A stretch of 64,000 nt of DNA from Nothopassalora personata. Taxonomy: Eukaryota > Ascomycota > Dothideomycetes > Mycosphaerellales > Mycosphaerellaceae. A program made the translations under genes and the position numbers. Below are positions 32,441 through 43,039 of this stretch, piece by piece. Numbering within the stretch: the stretch's first letter is position 1; the number at the start of each line of letters is the position of its first letter. Under the pieces are notes generated by a model. It had not been told where the DNA came from. It did no database searches and saw nothing but the letters and a program-made list of their open reading frames with translations. Location: positions 1,798,001 to 1,862,000 of the forward strand of contig CM066295.1 in NCBI GenBank assembly GCA_033816765.1, in the 5' to 3' direction.

Positions 32441-33419
32441 GACGGGGTCGCAGCTTCGAGCTACGTTGTGGCTAGTGTATTGTTACTCAGCTTTGGTGCT
32501 GATCGGAATGGTAATGAATCTCGAGAAGGAGATGAGTGATTGCTGCAAAGATACCCCAGAAATGCTTGATGTATTTGATGCTGGATGCAAGATTCTACTT
32601 CAGCTCTCCTGCCAAGAGGTCGATGTCTCGCGGTCGCTTTCCAGGATTAAGCATCCGCCCGCGCTTTGCCAACGAAGGCATGGAAAACCACCTGCCCTCA
32701 AGATCTTCGCGAAGGACCGAGTCCTGCCCTGTCCATCATGTATGCAGATTGTCGTGCACACCCTGACCAAGCTGATTTGATGTCAAGAATTCATTCCGCT
32801 TGCGGTCATCTACATCAAATATGCGACAAGATTCACAACCAACAAGATGCGCAATCCAGGGGTGATTTGACCATTGAAGTATGATTCTGCCCGCGGACAA
32901 AATAGGGATGACTAACGTACAAGGCCTATTCTTGGTGCTGACTGACACGACCAGCCTACACGTGGCGTCGTCTCTATCTGTGTCCTCTCGGGGCTCTATA
33001 CGGATCAGCGCTAGAACGATGTAATCTGCCATTGGCCTGAAGAAATACCAAGCCGTGAGACGCCCAGATATGAGGCATGGCGGAGCGGTCACTAGCAAGT
33101 GTAACGCGAGCTGAGAGTCTGCAGCGAGAGACGCGAGGTCTGAACCAGCAGAACAATGCCACGTTGGTTCTATCTTGGGAATGCCAGCCTCAGACTGCAA
33201 AGGCTGGGCACGTCGTGATGATATATGGCAACATGGAATCGGAAGGATGGTATGGCGATATGTTCATGGACACGCGGATGCTATGATACTCGAGCACTAC
33301 ATAAAGGGACACGCCCGTTTCCGAAGATTCAGGCCAGTATCTAACCACTACCCATTCAATAGGAATCCGAAGGGCAATCGCCAAAACATGCTCTCCTGTT
33401 GTTCGATCTTCTGGCACAA
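32441..33419. other. Intergenic, nothing recognised
   Basis: About 980 bp downstream of SCC2. Overlapping short ORFs occur on both strands (for example 32736-33200 minus) without family motifs or plausible splice structure. Confidence 0.45.
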
Positions 33420-34401
33420 ATGCGGTACTCGGCACTCTTCTTGTCTTCCCTGGCAGCGAGGGCCGCTCTCGCCGCTCCAGTGGCTCAAGAAGGGATCAAT
33501 CGCGGCTTGGATACCTCCCTACTCGTCTCTATCGCCAGTGGCGACAAGACAGAACGCTCTTCCAGCCACCGACTTCAGGAATTCGGGCCCTTCACACCGC
33601 GAGGTCACCCTGAACCTTGGCCGGGATGTCGGGAATAGAGACCTGAGGTCCCGAATTTTCGACCAGAACAACATCCAAATCGTTGTCACACGTGGCGAGA
33701 ACATCGACATCACGCTTTCAGAAGGCGATGCAGGACTCTGGGAGTTCCGCGATGAAGAGTGTCAGGTCAGTAGCGTGACCTGTGCTCCAGCGTTCGTCGA
33801 AGGCGAAGCTCCACCATCAGCTGACCTCCCTACGACGGAGTGCGATGCATCAGATGCAAATATCCTGCCCGACCTTACACACACCCATTCGGATCAAATT
33901 GGACTTTGCGGATGGCATCTTCGACTTGTCCATCTCTGGAGCCATTGAACGGCAGACTGTTGCCCACCTTGGGCCAAGGCACTGATGATAACTCTATTTG
34001 CAGTCTCTTAATGGAGATGGTGATATCCGTGCTCGTCGCGGCGGTAACAGCAATATCACCTGCGCAGGTGGCCATCCGTGGACTTTCAGCCAACAGTCGA
34101 ATGTTAGCAGAATCCTTTGCGACCCTGCGTTCGTGGCCGACCCTACTCCAGAGGACGGTGGAGATGACGGTGAAGAGCCTCCAGTAGCTCTGCCGCCAGC
34201 TACCGGTGACCAGTGCTCACCTGGCGAGACTGCAAATTTCATCTTCGCTCTTGCAACCCCAGAAGAAGGTCGACAGATCGGGCCCTTCATGGTCACCAGT
34301 ATGTCTTTATTTGGGAACTCAAGATCCTCCCTGGAAATGTGAATGTTCCCGAGGTTATCCTATACCTTAATTCAGAAGATGCTAAAGTAGGTACTATATA
34401 A
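33420..34401 (+). pseudogene. Secreted protein with a duplicated Cys-containing repeat, frameshifted
   Basis: ATG at 33420 opens a signal peptide (MRYSALFLSSLAARAALA). Downstream, two related modules can be read. Repeat 1 is in a second frame: TRGENIDITLSEGDAGLWEF then VSSVTCAPAFV. Repeat 2 is in a third frame: FADGIFDLSISGAIERQT, a 46-bp GT-AG intron ending TTTGCAG at about 34003, then RARRGGNSNITCAGGHPWTF and VSRILCDPAFV. Both repeats share RG-x-N-x-(D/N)IT, a W-x-F and C-x-PAFV. The frame change between repeats lies in a CACACACCC run near 33880. A third segment (CSPGETANFIFALATPEEGR) follows and then the frame is lost. Unknown function; its short, Cys-containing secreted form is effector-like. 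Two frameshifts indicate a pseudogene. Confidence 0.55.
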
Positions 34402-34420
34402 AGTATAACATAAAGTATGA

Positions 34421-34649
34421 CACGATTTGCTAGAGGCCCCCATCTCTTGTCCATGTTCTCCAGGAGGAATGTAAAGAATCCTTTGTAGACACCTGGATCT
34501 ACACAGACGATGTTACTTGATGTCCACTATGTTAAAGTTAAAGTGAACAGGCACAACATCGTCTGTGTAAATCCAGGTGTTTACAAAGGATTCTTCACAT
34601 TCCCTCCTGGAGAATATGGACAAGAGATAGGGGTCTCTAGCGAACCATG
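34421..34649. repeat. Inverted repeat, arms of about 95 bp
   Basis: The left arm (34421-34514) and right arm (34555-34649) are reverse complements with scattered mismatches, separated by 40 bp. Both arms contain the same coding-like segment: the left arm on plus reads ECKESFVDTWIYTDDV, the right arm on minus reads ECEESFVNTWIYTDDV. Transcribed, it would form a long hairpin. Confidence 0.85.
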
Positions 34650-34744
34650 TTATACTTGAGCCATGCGCGTGAGGAGACGCGCTTCTCGCAGTCGGCGTCG
34701 CGTTCAATGAGTCCAAGCCGTCTGCTGGTATCGACATCAATTTG

Positions 34745-35296
34745 GTACATAAACGCTGCCTTGTCTTACAGTCTCATTACGGTGGGAAGTGATGGTGGGT
34801 GTGTAAGGTACTGACTCTAGCAAAGTCTGTCCGCCTGGCGTATGGCTCAGTAGTTCCAACATGACTTGGTCCTGGAATTCGCTCAATTTGTACTTTCGGC
34901 CGATCGAACCAGCAGTGTGTCAAGAGAAGGCACATGTCATCCATGTTCTGGCAGTCGTTGAGGGTCTTCGAGGAATTCTGCTGGCATACTTCGCTTCACG
35001 AGCCAGCACAGCAAGACCCTGAGAGCGTGTTTGTCACCTTCAAGTCGGAGACTGATCTCTGTAGCATCGTTCTTCTTCTGGACCTTCTTCACGCGGCGGT
35101 AGACCTCTCCAGTGCCTGAACCGGAAGTGCCCATATGCAGGTGATATGGTGTTGTGTCACTGTTGGGTAAGACTTGGACGAGCTGCGGTGACCTCAATTG
35201 TCCTGAAAATGCGGTTAGCATGGAATCAATTATTTGGGGACATATCTGGTGATACCCTGTCACAAAGTCCACGTCGTCGAGCTTCACCTTTGGCAC
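34745..35296 (-). pseudogene. BTB/POZ-like protein 1, disrupted
   Basis: Minus-strand frame 34937-35296 encodes 119 residues including EISLRLEGDKHALRVLLCWL and VKRSMPAEFLEDPQRLPEHG, which fits the last strand and helix of a BTB domain in fungal BTB proteins (a single-wall WL segment followed by D-P-x-R). After a stop, other frames give MDDMCLLLTHCWF and GRKYKLSEFQDQVMLELLSH, the BTB back-helix pattern (LxxCWxLGxKxxxxxFQDxxMxxLL). At least one frameshift and one stop separate them. No known function. The call rests on pattern memory and is moderate. Confidence 0.45.
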
Positions 35297-35597
35297 ATGA
35301 CTGCTGGCTGATGATTGACTCGAATGATGGATTGTGAGGACGCGAATATGGTAGCACTGTGTGGTGGTAATGGTGGTGGTGATTGTATGCTGTTAGTCTG
35401 ATGGGTTTGGGGCATAAGTTGCTGGATGTGAAGGTGCGGTCAATATCGCCAAGCTCAAAACATCTGATATCGAGCCCGTCGCTGCTGCTCACCTCAGCAT
35501 GTGACAGCCGGCTTCACTTCGCTTGGCGCTCATCTGAATCAGCTCTTTCAGAAATACCAGGCCCAATGCTTTCCCGGTCCTTCTTCCGCCACAAACT

Positions 35598-36496
35598 TCA
35601 ACCACTTCTGTGCCCCAGCCTCGGCCCATTGAAATCCTCCACAGTCTCAAGCACCTCGGTGATCAACGGCAGAAAGCCCTGGATACCTCGAAAAGCCTCT
35701 AGCTCTTGATACTGCAATGCTTCTTCGTGCCCGGACCTACCAGACACAATTGCATCAACCATTACCACAGCTTTGTAACAACACGTCGGCAGGTAATCCT
35801 GAAAACAGAGTGATGTACGCATAAAACACCTTCAGCTCGTCGGTGACTTACCTCACCAACTCCTCCGCCATAATCTCACGGATATGGTCTGCTCTTCAGA
35901 AACCTCAAGCGTTCTTGATTACGCGCCGACTAGCAGTCCCGTATCCGAGTGCCTTCAGGAGCTCAATCATGGACTCGTCCTGGAAGGTTGACAATATGAG
36001 TTGGCTTTCGAGGCACCAGAGCTGGCTGAGCAATATAAAAGATTGATCCGTGCTCATCTGCTTGAGATCGTTCCGAGAGAGTGTTTTCTTGACGATGTGG
36101 GTAGAGGAAGAGCTCCACAGCTTCTTTGGGCCCTTTTAGATTCAGATGAGTAGTCACGACCTGCGACTTCAATGTGTCGCTGCCGAAGCGAAGCTCGGTC
36201 CTTCAGTACAGGGTACCAGAGGCTGACCGTAGTGTCTCTTATTCGACTCGGTACTTTCTTGGCTCGTCATTAATGGTGACCTCGACCATGTTGCCGCCAC
36301 TGGGTTCGGGGAAGACACGAGTTGTCTCTTCACCAGTAATGGCGCTGCGTTTGAGATTTCGTATTAGTAAATCAAGTTGTGATCTCGTCGCTGGTGTCGA
36401 AGTGGTTTGTTGATAGTAGTCTGTCGGGCTGTGCACGTCGTGTGAGCGGTGTGCAGACGCAAGAGTCAACGAGAAGCAGCTTCGTGCTGCAGACAC
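35598..36496 (-). pseudogene. BTB/POZ-like protein 2, disrupted
   Basis: Reading the minus strand in the N-to-C direction: GGNMVEVTINDEPRKYRVE, a stop, ETLRSASGTLY, a stop, then LKSQVVTTHLNLKGPKEAVE with LFLY. One base shift leads to IVKKTLSRNDLKQMSTDQSF, ILLSQLWCLESQLILSTFQD and ESMIELLKALGYGTA. After two TGA codons, ADHIREIMAEELVR runs to a GTAAGT donor; the acceptor TTTTCAG near 35812 leads to DYLPTCCYKAVVMVDAI. The order (beta strands, K-EAV-L-LY, then QLWCL...FQDE-M--LL) is that of fungal BTB proteins. Several stops and a frameshift make it a pseudogene. It is in the same direction as the other BTB remnant, so a tandem pair is likely. Confidence 0.5.
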
Positions 36497-36737
36497 ATCT
36501 GAAGGTCTACCTCACTGTCCGAAGCTACAGCAAGTAAGCTCTGCAAAGCATGAGACAAACGGATTTCCGACTCAGTTCAATACAACCCATGAACCCCCAA
36601 CGCCTCGCTAATCCCACACAAGTAACACCCCGTCACGGCGTCGCTTCCACCAACTCCCTCTGCAACTGCGAGCTCGCCGAATCTCTCCTCTTCCTCGGCG
36701 TACACATGGCCACATCAGACGGACTAACAGAGCGCTC

Positions 36738-37340
36738 CTACCCCTCTATCTGCGCCTCGCTCCTCCCCACCACAACCTGCGGCGAAACCGCGCTCGTCTG
36801 TTGTGCCGGTGCAGGCTTCCCCGGCTCATCGTCGACGTCCATCACATCCGCTCCATTCGTCGCCTGCGCCTCTTTCGCTCCCAGATGTCCATCCAACGTT
36901 CCTTGCCCGTTCTGCTGCGCGCCCGGCTCGGGCTTCGCGGTCTGTTTCTGCTTGAACTGTTTGTAGGTCATGGTCCGGGGCACGACGTCGGAGAGGAACT
37001 CGAGGTTCTCGACGCGGGCTACTGCGTTGGCTGCACGTTGCACTCATCAGTCTTCTATGCCACGTCTCGGTCTCCTGGTATGGCTGTGCTTACCAACATC
37101 TCTGTACTGGATATTTCGCCTCGGCTTCTGGGTGCTCTCGGTCCGGACCTGGTGGTAAGAGTGTTCCACGAGATGGCGGAGGAACAGTTCGGTTGCGACG
37201 GTGATGACGAAGGCGGCATTGTTGCTGCACTGGCCGACGTCTGGGTCGGCAGCGATGATTTTCTTGACGCGGGCGAGGGGGAGCGATGCGGTGCCCGTGA
37301 TCTCTTCGGAAGGCGCGATGGGTGTGTTGTTGTATGGCAT
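36738..37340 (-). CDS. Histone-fold protein, Dpb3/CHRAC-type (CBF/NF-Y family)
   Basis: Minus strand, exon 1 (37094-37340) and exon 2 (36738-37030) with a 63-bp GT-AG intron, 179 residues. The histone fold runs from SLPLARVKKIIAADPDVGQC through NNAAFVITVATELFLRHLVE to NIQYRDVANAVARVENLEFL and SDVVPRTMTYKQF. The L-P-x-x-R-V-K-K-I-x-x-x-D-P start and ATELFLRHL helix are typical of the NF-YC-like half of Dpb3/POLE4/CHRAC-15 dimers. The tail is low-complexity and acidic (ADVMDVDDEPGK). Such proteins pair with a Dpb4-like partner in DNA polymerase epsilon or an ISWI chromatin remodeller; which complex cannot be decided here. It is divergent from the ClC gene with 216 bp between start codons. Confidence 0.85.
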
Positions 37341-37556
37341 TTCGACCGGTTGACTTGGATGAGTTATTCTGTTGTTGCTGCAGTGGTGGTTTGGTTCTCA
37401 ACGAGATGATAGACGCGAAGAGGAAGACGCGCTCAGCTACGTCGGCTAAACCGCGGAAGTGGTTCGATAGTCGCTAGGCTCCCACACCACCACCACCGCC
37501 ATCCCTAATAGATCAATGGCCACCCCGATATACATCCACTAAACCCACACAATGCA
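37341..37556. promoter_or_regulatory. Divergent promoter region, histone-fold gene / ClC gene
   Basis: 216 bp between the two start codons. It includes a CACCACCACCACCGCC stretch near 37485-37500. No TATA box is seen. Confidence 0.5.
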
Positions 37557-40124
37557 ATGAACCGCCGCACCTCTGCCCTCTCCCTCCGCACCTCATCCCA
37601 TCCCCGCACCCGCCGCGAAAGCTACGCAACCTCCGTAGCATCCTCACAACGAAACCCATTGCATCGCCGCCAATCCACGCTCTCCGCGAATGAGGCCGGC
37701 GTCGCCGATCATGTATCGCCAGCAGACCAGATCGTCGCGGAGGAGATTGCAGAAATCAAACGCTACGAAGACTTCACAACAATAGACTGGGTTCAGGATG
37801 CCGCACGCGAGAATCAGCGCCGCAAAGTCCGGAGGCAAGAACGCGCCAACTTCTTCGATGCGGAAGGGAAGCTGGGCTGGAGGAGGAAGCTATGGGAGGC
37901 CTACGACGCGGGCCAGGGGTGGATTGTGATTACCTTGGTTGGAGCTACCATTGGCTTGATTGCGGGCATACTGAACATCGTCACCGAGTGGCTGTCAGAT
38001 CTCAAGCTGGGCTATTGCACAACTGCCTTCTATTTGAACGAGAGTTTCTGTTGTTGGGGCGTGGAGGAGGGGTGCGAGGAGTGGCATAGGTGGAGTGGAT
38101 GGACACCGATCAATTATGTGCTTTACATCGCGATCGGCACGGGGTTTGCGTTTACGAGTGCGACGCTCGTGAAGAGCTTCGCGCCGTATGCGGCGGGGAG
38201 TGGGATTAGTGAAATCAAGTGTATCATAGCGGGATTCGTGATGAAGGGGTTCCTCGGGTTCTGGACGCTGTTGATAAAGAGCATTGGGTTGCCGCTGGCC
38301 ATTGCTAGTGGATTGAGTGTGGGCAAGGAGGGACCGAGTGTGCACTATGCTGTGTGCACGGGAAATGTCATCAGCAGGATGTTCGACAAGTATCGACGGA
38401 ATGCGGCGAAGACTAGGGAGATACTGTCAGCTTGCGCAGCTGCTGGTGTTGCCGTGGCTTTTGGTAGTCCGATTGGAGGTGTGCTGTTCAGTCTCGAGGA
38501 GATGAGCAACTACTTCCCGCTGAAGACGATGTGGCGGTCCTACTTCTGCGCTTTGGTCGCGACAGCAGTACTGGCAGGCATGAACCCTTTCCGGACTGGA
38601 CAACTCGTCATGTTCACTGTACGATATGACCGGAGCTGGCACTTCTTCGAGATACCATTTTACATCACCATTGGGGCTTTCGGCGGCATGTACGGTGCCT
38701 TTGTCATGAAGTGGAACCTACGGGCGCAGGCGTTCCGGAAGCGATACCTCACCAACTATGCAATCCTGGAAGCGACGCTTCTTGCTCTTGCAACAGCTAT
38801 CGTCTGCTACCCAAATACGTTTCTTCGCATCGATATGACCGAGAGCATGGAAATTCTGTTCTTGGAGTGCGAAGGCACACACGACTACGACAAGCTATGC
38901 GACAAGTCGAATCGATGGCATATGGTTCTATCCTTGGCGATAGCAACTGTCTTGCGCATCTTCCTGGTCATCATCTCATATGGCTGCAAAGTGCCTGCTG
39001 GTATCTTCGTACCATCGATGGCTATTGGTGCATCCTTTGGTCGAATGGTAGGCATCCTGGTGCAAGCACTTCACGAATCATTCCCGGACGCTGCGTTCTT
39101 CTCAGCTTGTGAATCAGATGTGCCTTGTATCACACCCGGCACGTATGCATTCTTGGGAGCTGGCGCAGCACTTTCAGGCATCATGCATCTAACAGTCTCT
39201 GTCGTGGTCATCATGTTCGAGCTAACTGGAGCCTTAACCTACATCCTTCCCACCATGATCGTGGTCGGCGTGACCAAGGGTGTAAGTGAGATCTTCGGTA
39301 AAGGTGGCATTGCGGACCGGATGATTTGGTTCAACGGGTTTCCGTTCCTTGACAATAAAGAAGAACATACCTTCGGTGTGCCAGTATCGCAGGTCATGAC
39401 GGCTAACCCGACAGTCTTGCCGGCAAGCGGATTGAACTTGAGTCGGGTCGAACGAATCGTTATAGAGACGAAATATCAGGGCTTTCCTATCGTCGAAGAT
39501 ACCGAGTCTAGGATACTCCTTGGATATATTGGACGAACGGAACTCCGCTATGCGATAGATCATGCAAAGCGAGCACAACCTTTGTCTCCCCAGGCGCAAT
39601 GTCAATTCGCGCCACAAGAAGCACTAAGGACAGCAGTGCCGCCTTCAGCCATCACGCCAGCGGTATCTTTCGACGACATGGACGCAACGGCAGGTGCAAT
39701 AAGCGTCGACTTCAGCAAGTTTGTCAATCCAGTACCTTTAGCTATACACCCGCGCCTGCCGCTCGAAACAGTGATGGAATTATTTAAGAAGCTCGGACCG
39801 CGTGTCATCCTTGTCGAGCATCGAGGCCGACTGACCGGTCTGGTCACAGTTAAGGACTGTCTCAAATTCCAATTCCAAGCAGAAGCTCACGAGAATCCAC
39901 GCGATGACAGCAGCCAGAAGGCAACCCAAGAAAAGCTGTGGGATGTCATCAGACGGTCCGCAATTTGGATCGGTAGCAGATGGACGCTAGGTGATCATCA
40001 TAGCCATTCGAGTTTATCCCCAGGAAGCACTAATGTAACACGATCTAATGGTCTAGACGAGGAAGGTAGAGGACCAGCTGCTGGCGGCGTGGAGCTGCAA
40101 GATAGACGAGAAGCACTCTCATAG
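37557..40124 (+). CDS. ClC-family chloride channel/transporter with CBS pair
   Basis: Single exon, 855 residues. A basic N-terminus is followed by the ClC membrane core. The selectivity-filter signatures are GSGISEIKCIIAGF near residue 210 and SGLSVGKEGPSVHYA, in which the Glu of GKEGP is the gating glutamate, then GSPIGGVLFSLEEMSNYFP and GCKVPAGIFVPSMAIGASFG. About 18 hydrophobic helices are visible. The cytosolic C-terminus contains two CBS repeats, one near VSQVMTANPTVLP..GFPIVED and one ending RVILVEHRGRLTGLVTVKDC. The sequence order is close to yeast Gef1, a Golgi/endosomal Cl-/H+ transporter, so an intracellular location is likely but not shown. The frame is intact. Confidence 0.95.
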   Translation: MNRRTSALSLRTSSHPRTRRESYATSVASSQRNPLHRRQSTLSANEAGVADHVSPADQIVAEEIAEIKRYEDFTTIDWVQDAARENQRRKVRRQERANFFDAEGKLGWRRKLWEAYDAGQGWIVITLVGATIGLIAGILNIVTEWLSDLKLGYCTTAFYLNESFCCWGVEEGCEEWHRWSGWTPINYVLYIAIGTGFAFTSATLVKSFAPYAAGSGISEIKCIIAGFVMKGFLGFWTLLIKSIGLPLAIASGLSVGKEGPSVHYAVCTGNVISRMFDKYRRNAAKTREILSACAAAGVAVAFGSPIGGVLFSLEEMSNYFPLKTMWRSYFCALVATAVLAGMNPFRTGQLVMFTVRYDRSWHFFEIPFYITIGAFGGMYGAFVMKWNLRAQAFRKRYLTNYAILEATLLALATAIVCYPNTFLRIDMTESMEILFLECEGTHDYDKLCDKSNRWHMVLSLAIATVLRIFLVIISYGCKVPAGIFVPSMAIGASFGRMVGILVQALHESFPDAAFFSACESDVPCITPGTYAFLGAGAALSGIMHLTVSVVVIMFELTGALTYILPTMIVVGVTKGVSEIFGKGGIADRMIWFNGFPFLDNKEEHTFGVPVSQVMTANPTVLPASGLNLSRVERIVIETKYQGFPIVEDTESRILLGYIGRTELRYAIDHAKRAQPLSPQAQCQFAPQEALRTAVPPSAITPAVSFDDMDATAGAISVDFSKFVNPVPLAIHPRLPLETVMELFKKLGPRVILVEHRGRLTGLVTVKDCLKFQFQAEAHENPRDDSSQKATQEKLWDVIRRSAIWIGSRWTLGDHHSHSSLSPGSTNVTRSNGLDEEGRGPAAGGVELQDRREALS

Positions 40125-40560
40125 CATGACTTGTGTAGACGGAACACAGCACGTTAATGATCTCAGCCGTCTTCCAGGCGAGCATTCATCATATTTGTAC
40201 TGTGCGCTATCTACGTAAGCGTGCTTGCTCTCTTCCATAAGTCTGTGGAGTTGTCACTGTGGTAACGAGATGTGGTCAGGATAAGGCTTATTGTAGAAAA
40301 GGAGAAGACGTACTGTACCACCGGCGCACTACAGGAGGAACAAACCAAAAGCACGAGCCAGGAATACAGCCGAGGCGATATCATCAAGCGTGCCATGTTG
40401 GAAAGGTAGCAGGAGTAATCTGTTGCCCGGCTTAATAGATATGATGCCGTGCGACAACGAACAATTGCCGCCATGGGATGAGACAGTACCACGATATTAG
40501 TAGATTTGAGCGGCGAGGGAAAAAGCAATGCAGAAGATAACGATCTCCTGAAATTCTGTC
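40125..40560. other. Intergenic, nothing recognised
   Basis: About 430 bp downstream of the ClC gene; a minus-strand ORF (40211-40621) has no motif. Confidence 0.4.
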
Positions 40561-41387
40561 GCAGACCTGTACCAACTGCATCGACTATGTTCCTGGCGAT
40601 GATCGAAACCATCTGGAGCATGATAGAGATGTGATTCGGACTCTACAGCAGTGCCTTGTGCTCAGAGTAAGTCCTCCTCGCTTGCACTTATGGTATTATA
40701 TCATGTCCGCCTACCCAATTTGAGCTCTTCACTGCTAGTCACTCCGAGTTTGGACTTGTTGCTGCGTAGGACTGGCTCTCGGTATTATCTGAGAGGCACC
40801 CTTCACCACACTGCATCAATCATTCGCCCGCCTTATAGATGCTCATGACATTGGACTTGGTAAAGAGCAAGTCAGCGTTCGACGGCGAGCCTTTGTTGGC
40901 CGAGCTTTTAGTCCTGCACTCTACAGCTCTCCAACTGAGCATAGCGTGACCGAGAAGCAGCATAGGACGTGTGTCAAGAACTAAAATTCGGAACATATTG
41001 ACAACGACATCCTATAATGAAGCTTGTGTTTCGAATAGCGGAGGGCCGGCCTTTGGTACGTCAGAAGTGCCGCAATCAGCAGCATCGTCGCTGGACACAT
41101 TTCTAGAGTCTGTCGTAGACGGACGCGCTTTCGAATCAATCGCAGATTCTAGCATGCCCGGGGACCGTATGCCTCGACCAGTTGAGGCGCCAGTGTGCAA
41201 GCTCTGTAACGGATCCTGTGTAGTCTGCACGCTCCTAGCTCATTTAGGAGAGCAAGCGAACGAAGAGCTGCTACAATGGGCTCATCACGCGCAGAAGCTG
41301 GAGGCCACAGCACCCGATGATGTATTGCGAAAATGGATTGCACGTATTCAGTTCGCTAGTCGAGATGGCGACGAACCTGGCCGCTAA
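40561..41387 (+). CDS. Hypothetical multi-exon protein beside the transposon block
   Basis: Three coding-like segments with plausible splice sites. Up to 40666 the sequence reads TCTNCIDYVPGDDRNHLEHD and RDVIRTLQQCLVLR followed by GTAAGT. From 40839 after CTTATAG it reads HDIGLGKEQVSVRRRAFVGR. From 41039 after GAATAG it reads GGPAFGTSEVPQSAASSLDT and continues with CKLCNGSCVVCTLLAHLGEQ to a TAA at 41385-41387. Two Cys pairs (CTNC; CKLC..CVVC) hint at a small metal-binding or disulfide-rich unit. The start and the exon phases are not resolved, so the joined model is uncertain, and the frame of exon 2 relative to exon 1 is not proven. It ends about 120 bp from the edge of the RIP-mutated block. 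No family is recognised. Confidence 0.35.
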
Positions 41388-41507
41388 GGTGACCTGTACA
41401 AGCTATCGGCTAAGTGTTGTGAATCAGGTGACTAGTGGCTATGTTAGTTAGGACTTGGCACACACACCCTAAAAGGTAGCTAGTACGTTAGTTAACCTAA
41501 AAGGTAT
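41388..41507. other. Boundary of the RIP-mutated transposon block
   Basis: Base use changes here from mixed GC-rich gene sequence to TpA-rich, CpA/TpG-poor sequence. A short direct repeat, CCTAAAAGGTA, occurs twice (about 41469 and 41497). Confidence 0.6.
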
Positions 41508-42535
41508 AACTAAGTACTCGTAGTAACCGTATCGCGTACGAAACGTAGTCTTCTACTCGTCTCCTCGCTTAATAGGAATACGGTAGTAGGTATCCTATAG
41601 GTTAATTATAGTAAAGAGCCTTATACCCTATAGCCTATCTAAGATCTTACTAATTAGGGGTAGTAGGTATTAGTTCTTTACTATAATCTTATTTAGGCCT
41701 CTATAATCTATATAGAGCCTAAGAGTACTATTCTTCTTTAGTATAAATAGGATAGGCGTACCTACCTCGCTTACGGATCGCCTAATCTACCTCTTCTCTA
41801 TTACTTACGTAAGGTATTCCTTTAAGGCCTCTAGCTTAGTTAGCGACTAGTAGTATAGCGGCTTAAAGGGGGGTTTCTTTCCTTCTATAAGATTAATTGT
41901 ATACTTAACCCCGTCGGGTATCTTACGCTTTACCTACTTATTAGGTACGTATATATCTCGGAAGTCTATAAATTCTTTAGGCTACGAGGGACCCTCTCCT
42001 TTAGATACTACTATAGTAATAACCCAAATACTTATCGTATATACCTACTTTAAGCTCTCGAGATCCTTAAGGAACTCGCGTATATTACGCTACTAAATTA
42101 GAGCCGTCTCGGTACCGTAGTACTACTAGTTATTCTTATCGGCCTTTATAATCCGATTACGATACCGCTAGGGCCTACCTAAGATAACTTACGGCCTACC
42201 TATAAGCGCTATATAGTAGATAGCGTTGCTTACGCGCTCTACTTCTATATCGTTAGCGAGTCGTACGCGAACCGTATAGGCGCTATAGTAATACCCTTAG
42301 TCCTACGCGTACGACTCTAGATTTAGAAGCTTTATACTACTAATAGGCTATATCTAGTATTAGAGTATATACTCGTACGATACTAATCTTAAATCCGTAC
42401 CGTTATCTAGGAGAAACGTAGCCTCGCGAAAGCCTTTACGCGTCTCGACGGCGCCTTATAAGTAACGCGCTAGACTCGTATTAACTTACCTTAAGGGGTA
42501 TATATAGGAACTTGGACTTAGGAGCAACCCTTACT
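41508..42535 (-). mobile_element. Ty3/Gypsy fragment, minus orientation (protease to RT)
   Basis: This stretch is the reverse complement of 43925-44951 with scattered transition differences. Read on the minus strand it contains the protease-to-reverse-transcriptase part of the same element family, including the equivalent of the Q-D-A-Y-Y-R-I and RTRYGHYEYL region of RT near 41510-41600. It ends abruptly on both sides, without LTRs, so it is a truncated copy facing the main element. RIP has introduced many stops. Confidence 0.8.
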
Positions 42536-43039
42536 ATAAGGGTAGCCTATAGCTAACCCTTACATATAATACGGCTATGCCCGGCTTAGCATACCGTACG
42601 TAACGCGCATACGTACACTAGGAGACGCGTATAGCGTCTATAGAAGAAAGTAAGCTTTAGTTTATCTACGATTAGAAGATCGTAGGCGTGCTATACATTA
42701 CGATATCCCCTTATAGTCTTACGGCCCTTACAGTTCTAAAGCTTCCCTTCGTTATAATCTATATACGCTATAGAGCCCGATCGCGACGTACACGACGGCG
42801 AGTTGCCTACGCCGCCCCTAAGCCCTAGAGTATAGTAGTAGGCGCGTCGTGTAGCCTTAGTTACGAGAAGAGAGGCCTTACGGGCTAAGATTAAAGAGTA
42901 AGAGATATAGCGGGAGATCGAGCGGCTAGAGATCTTACGCGCTATAAGCGCACCGCCTCTAGAGCGTATAGGAGGGAGGAGAGAAGATTACCTCCCTACT
43001 ATAACCCCTACCTCTATCTCTATAACTACTAACGATAAT

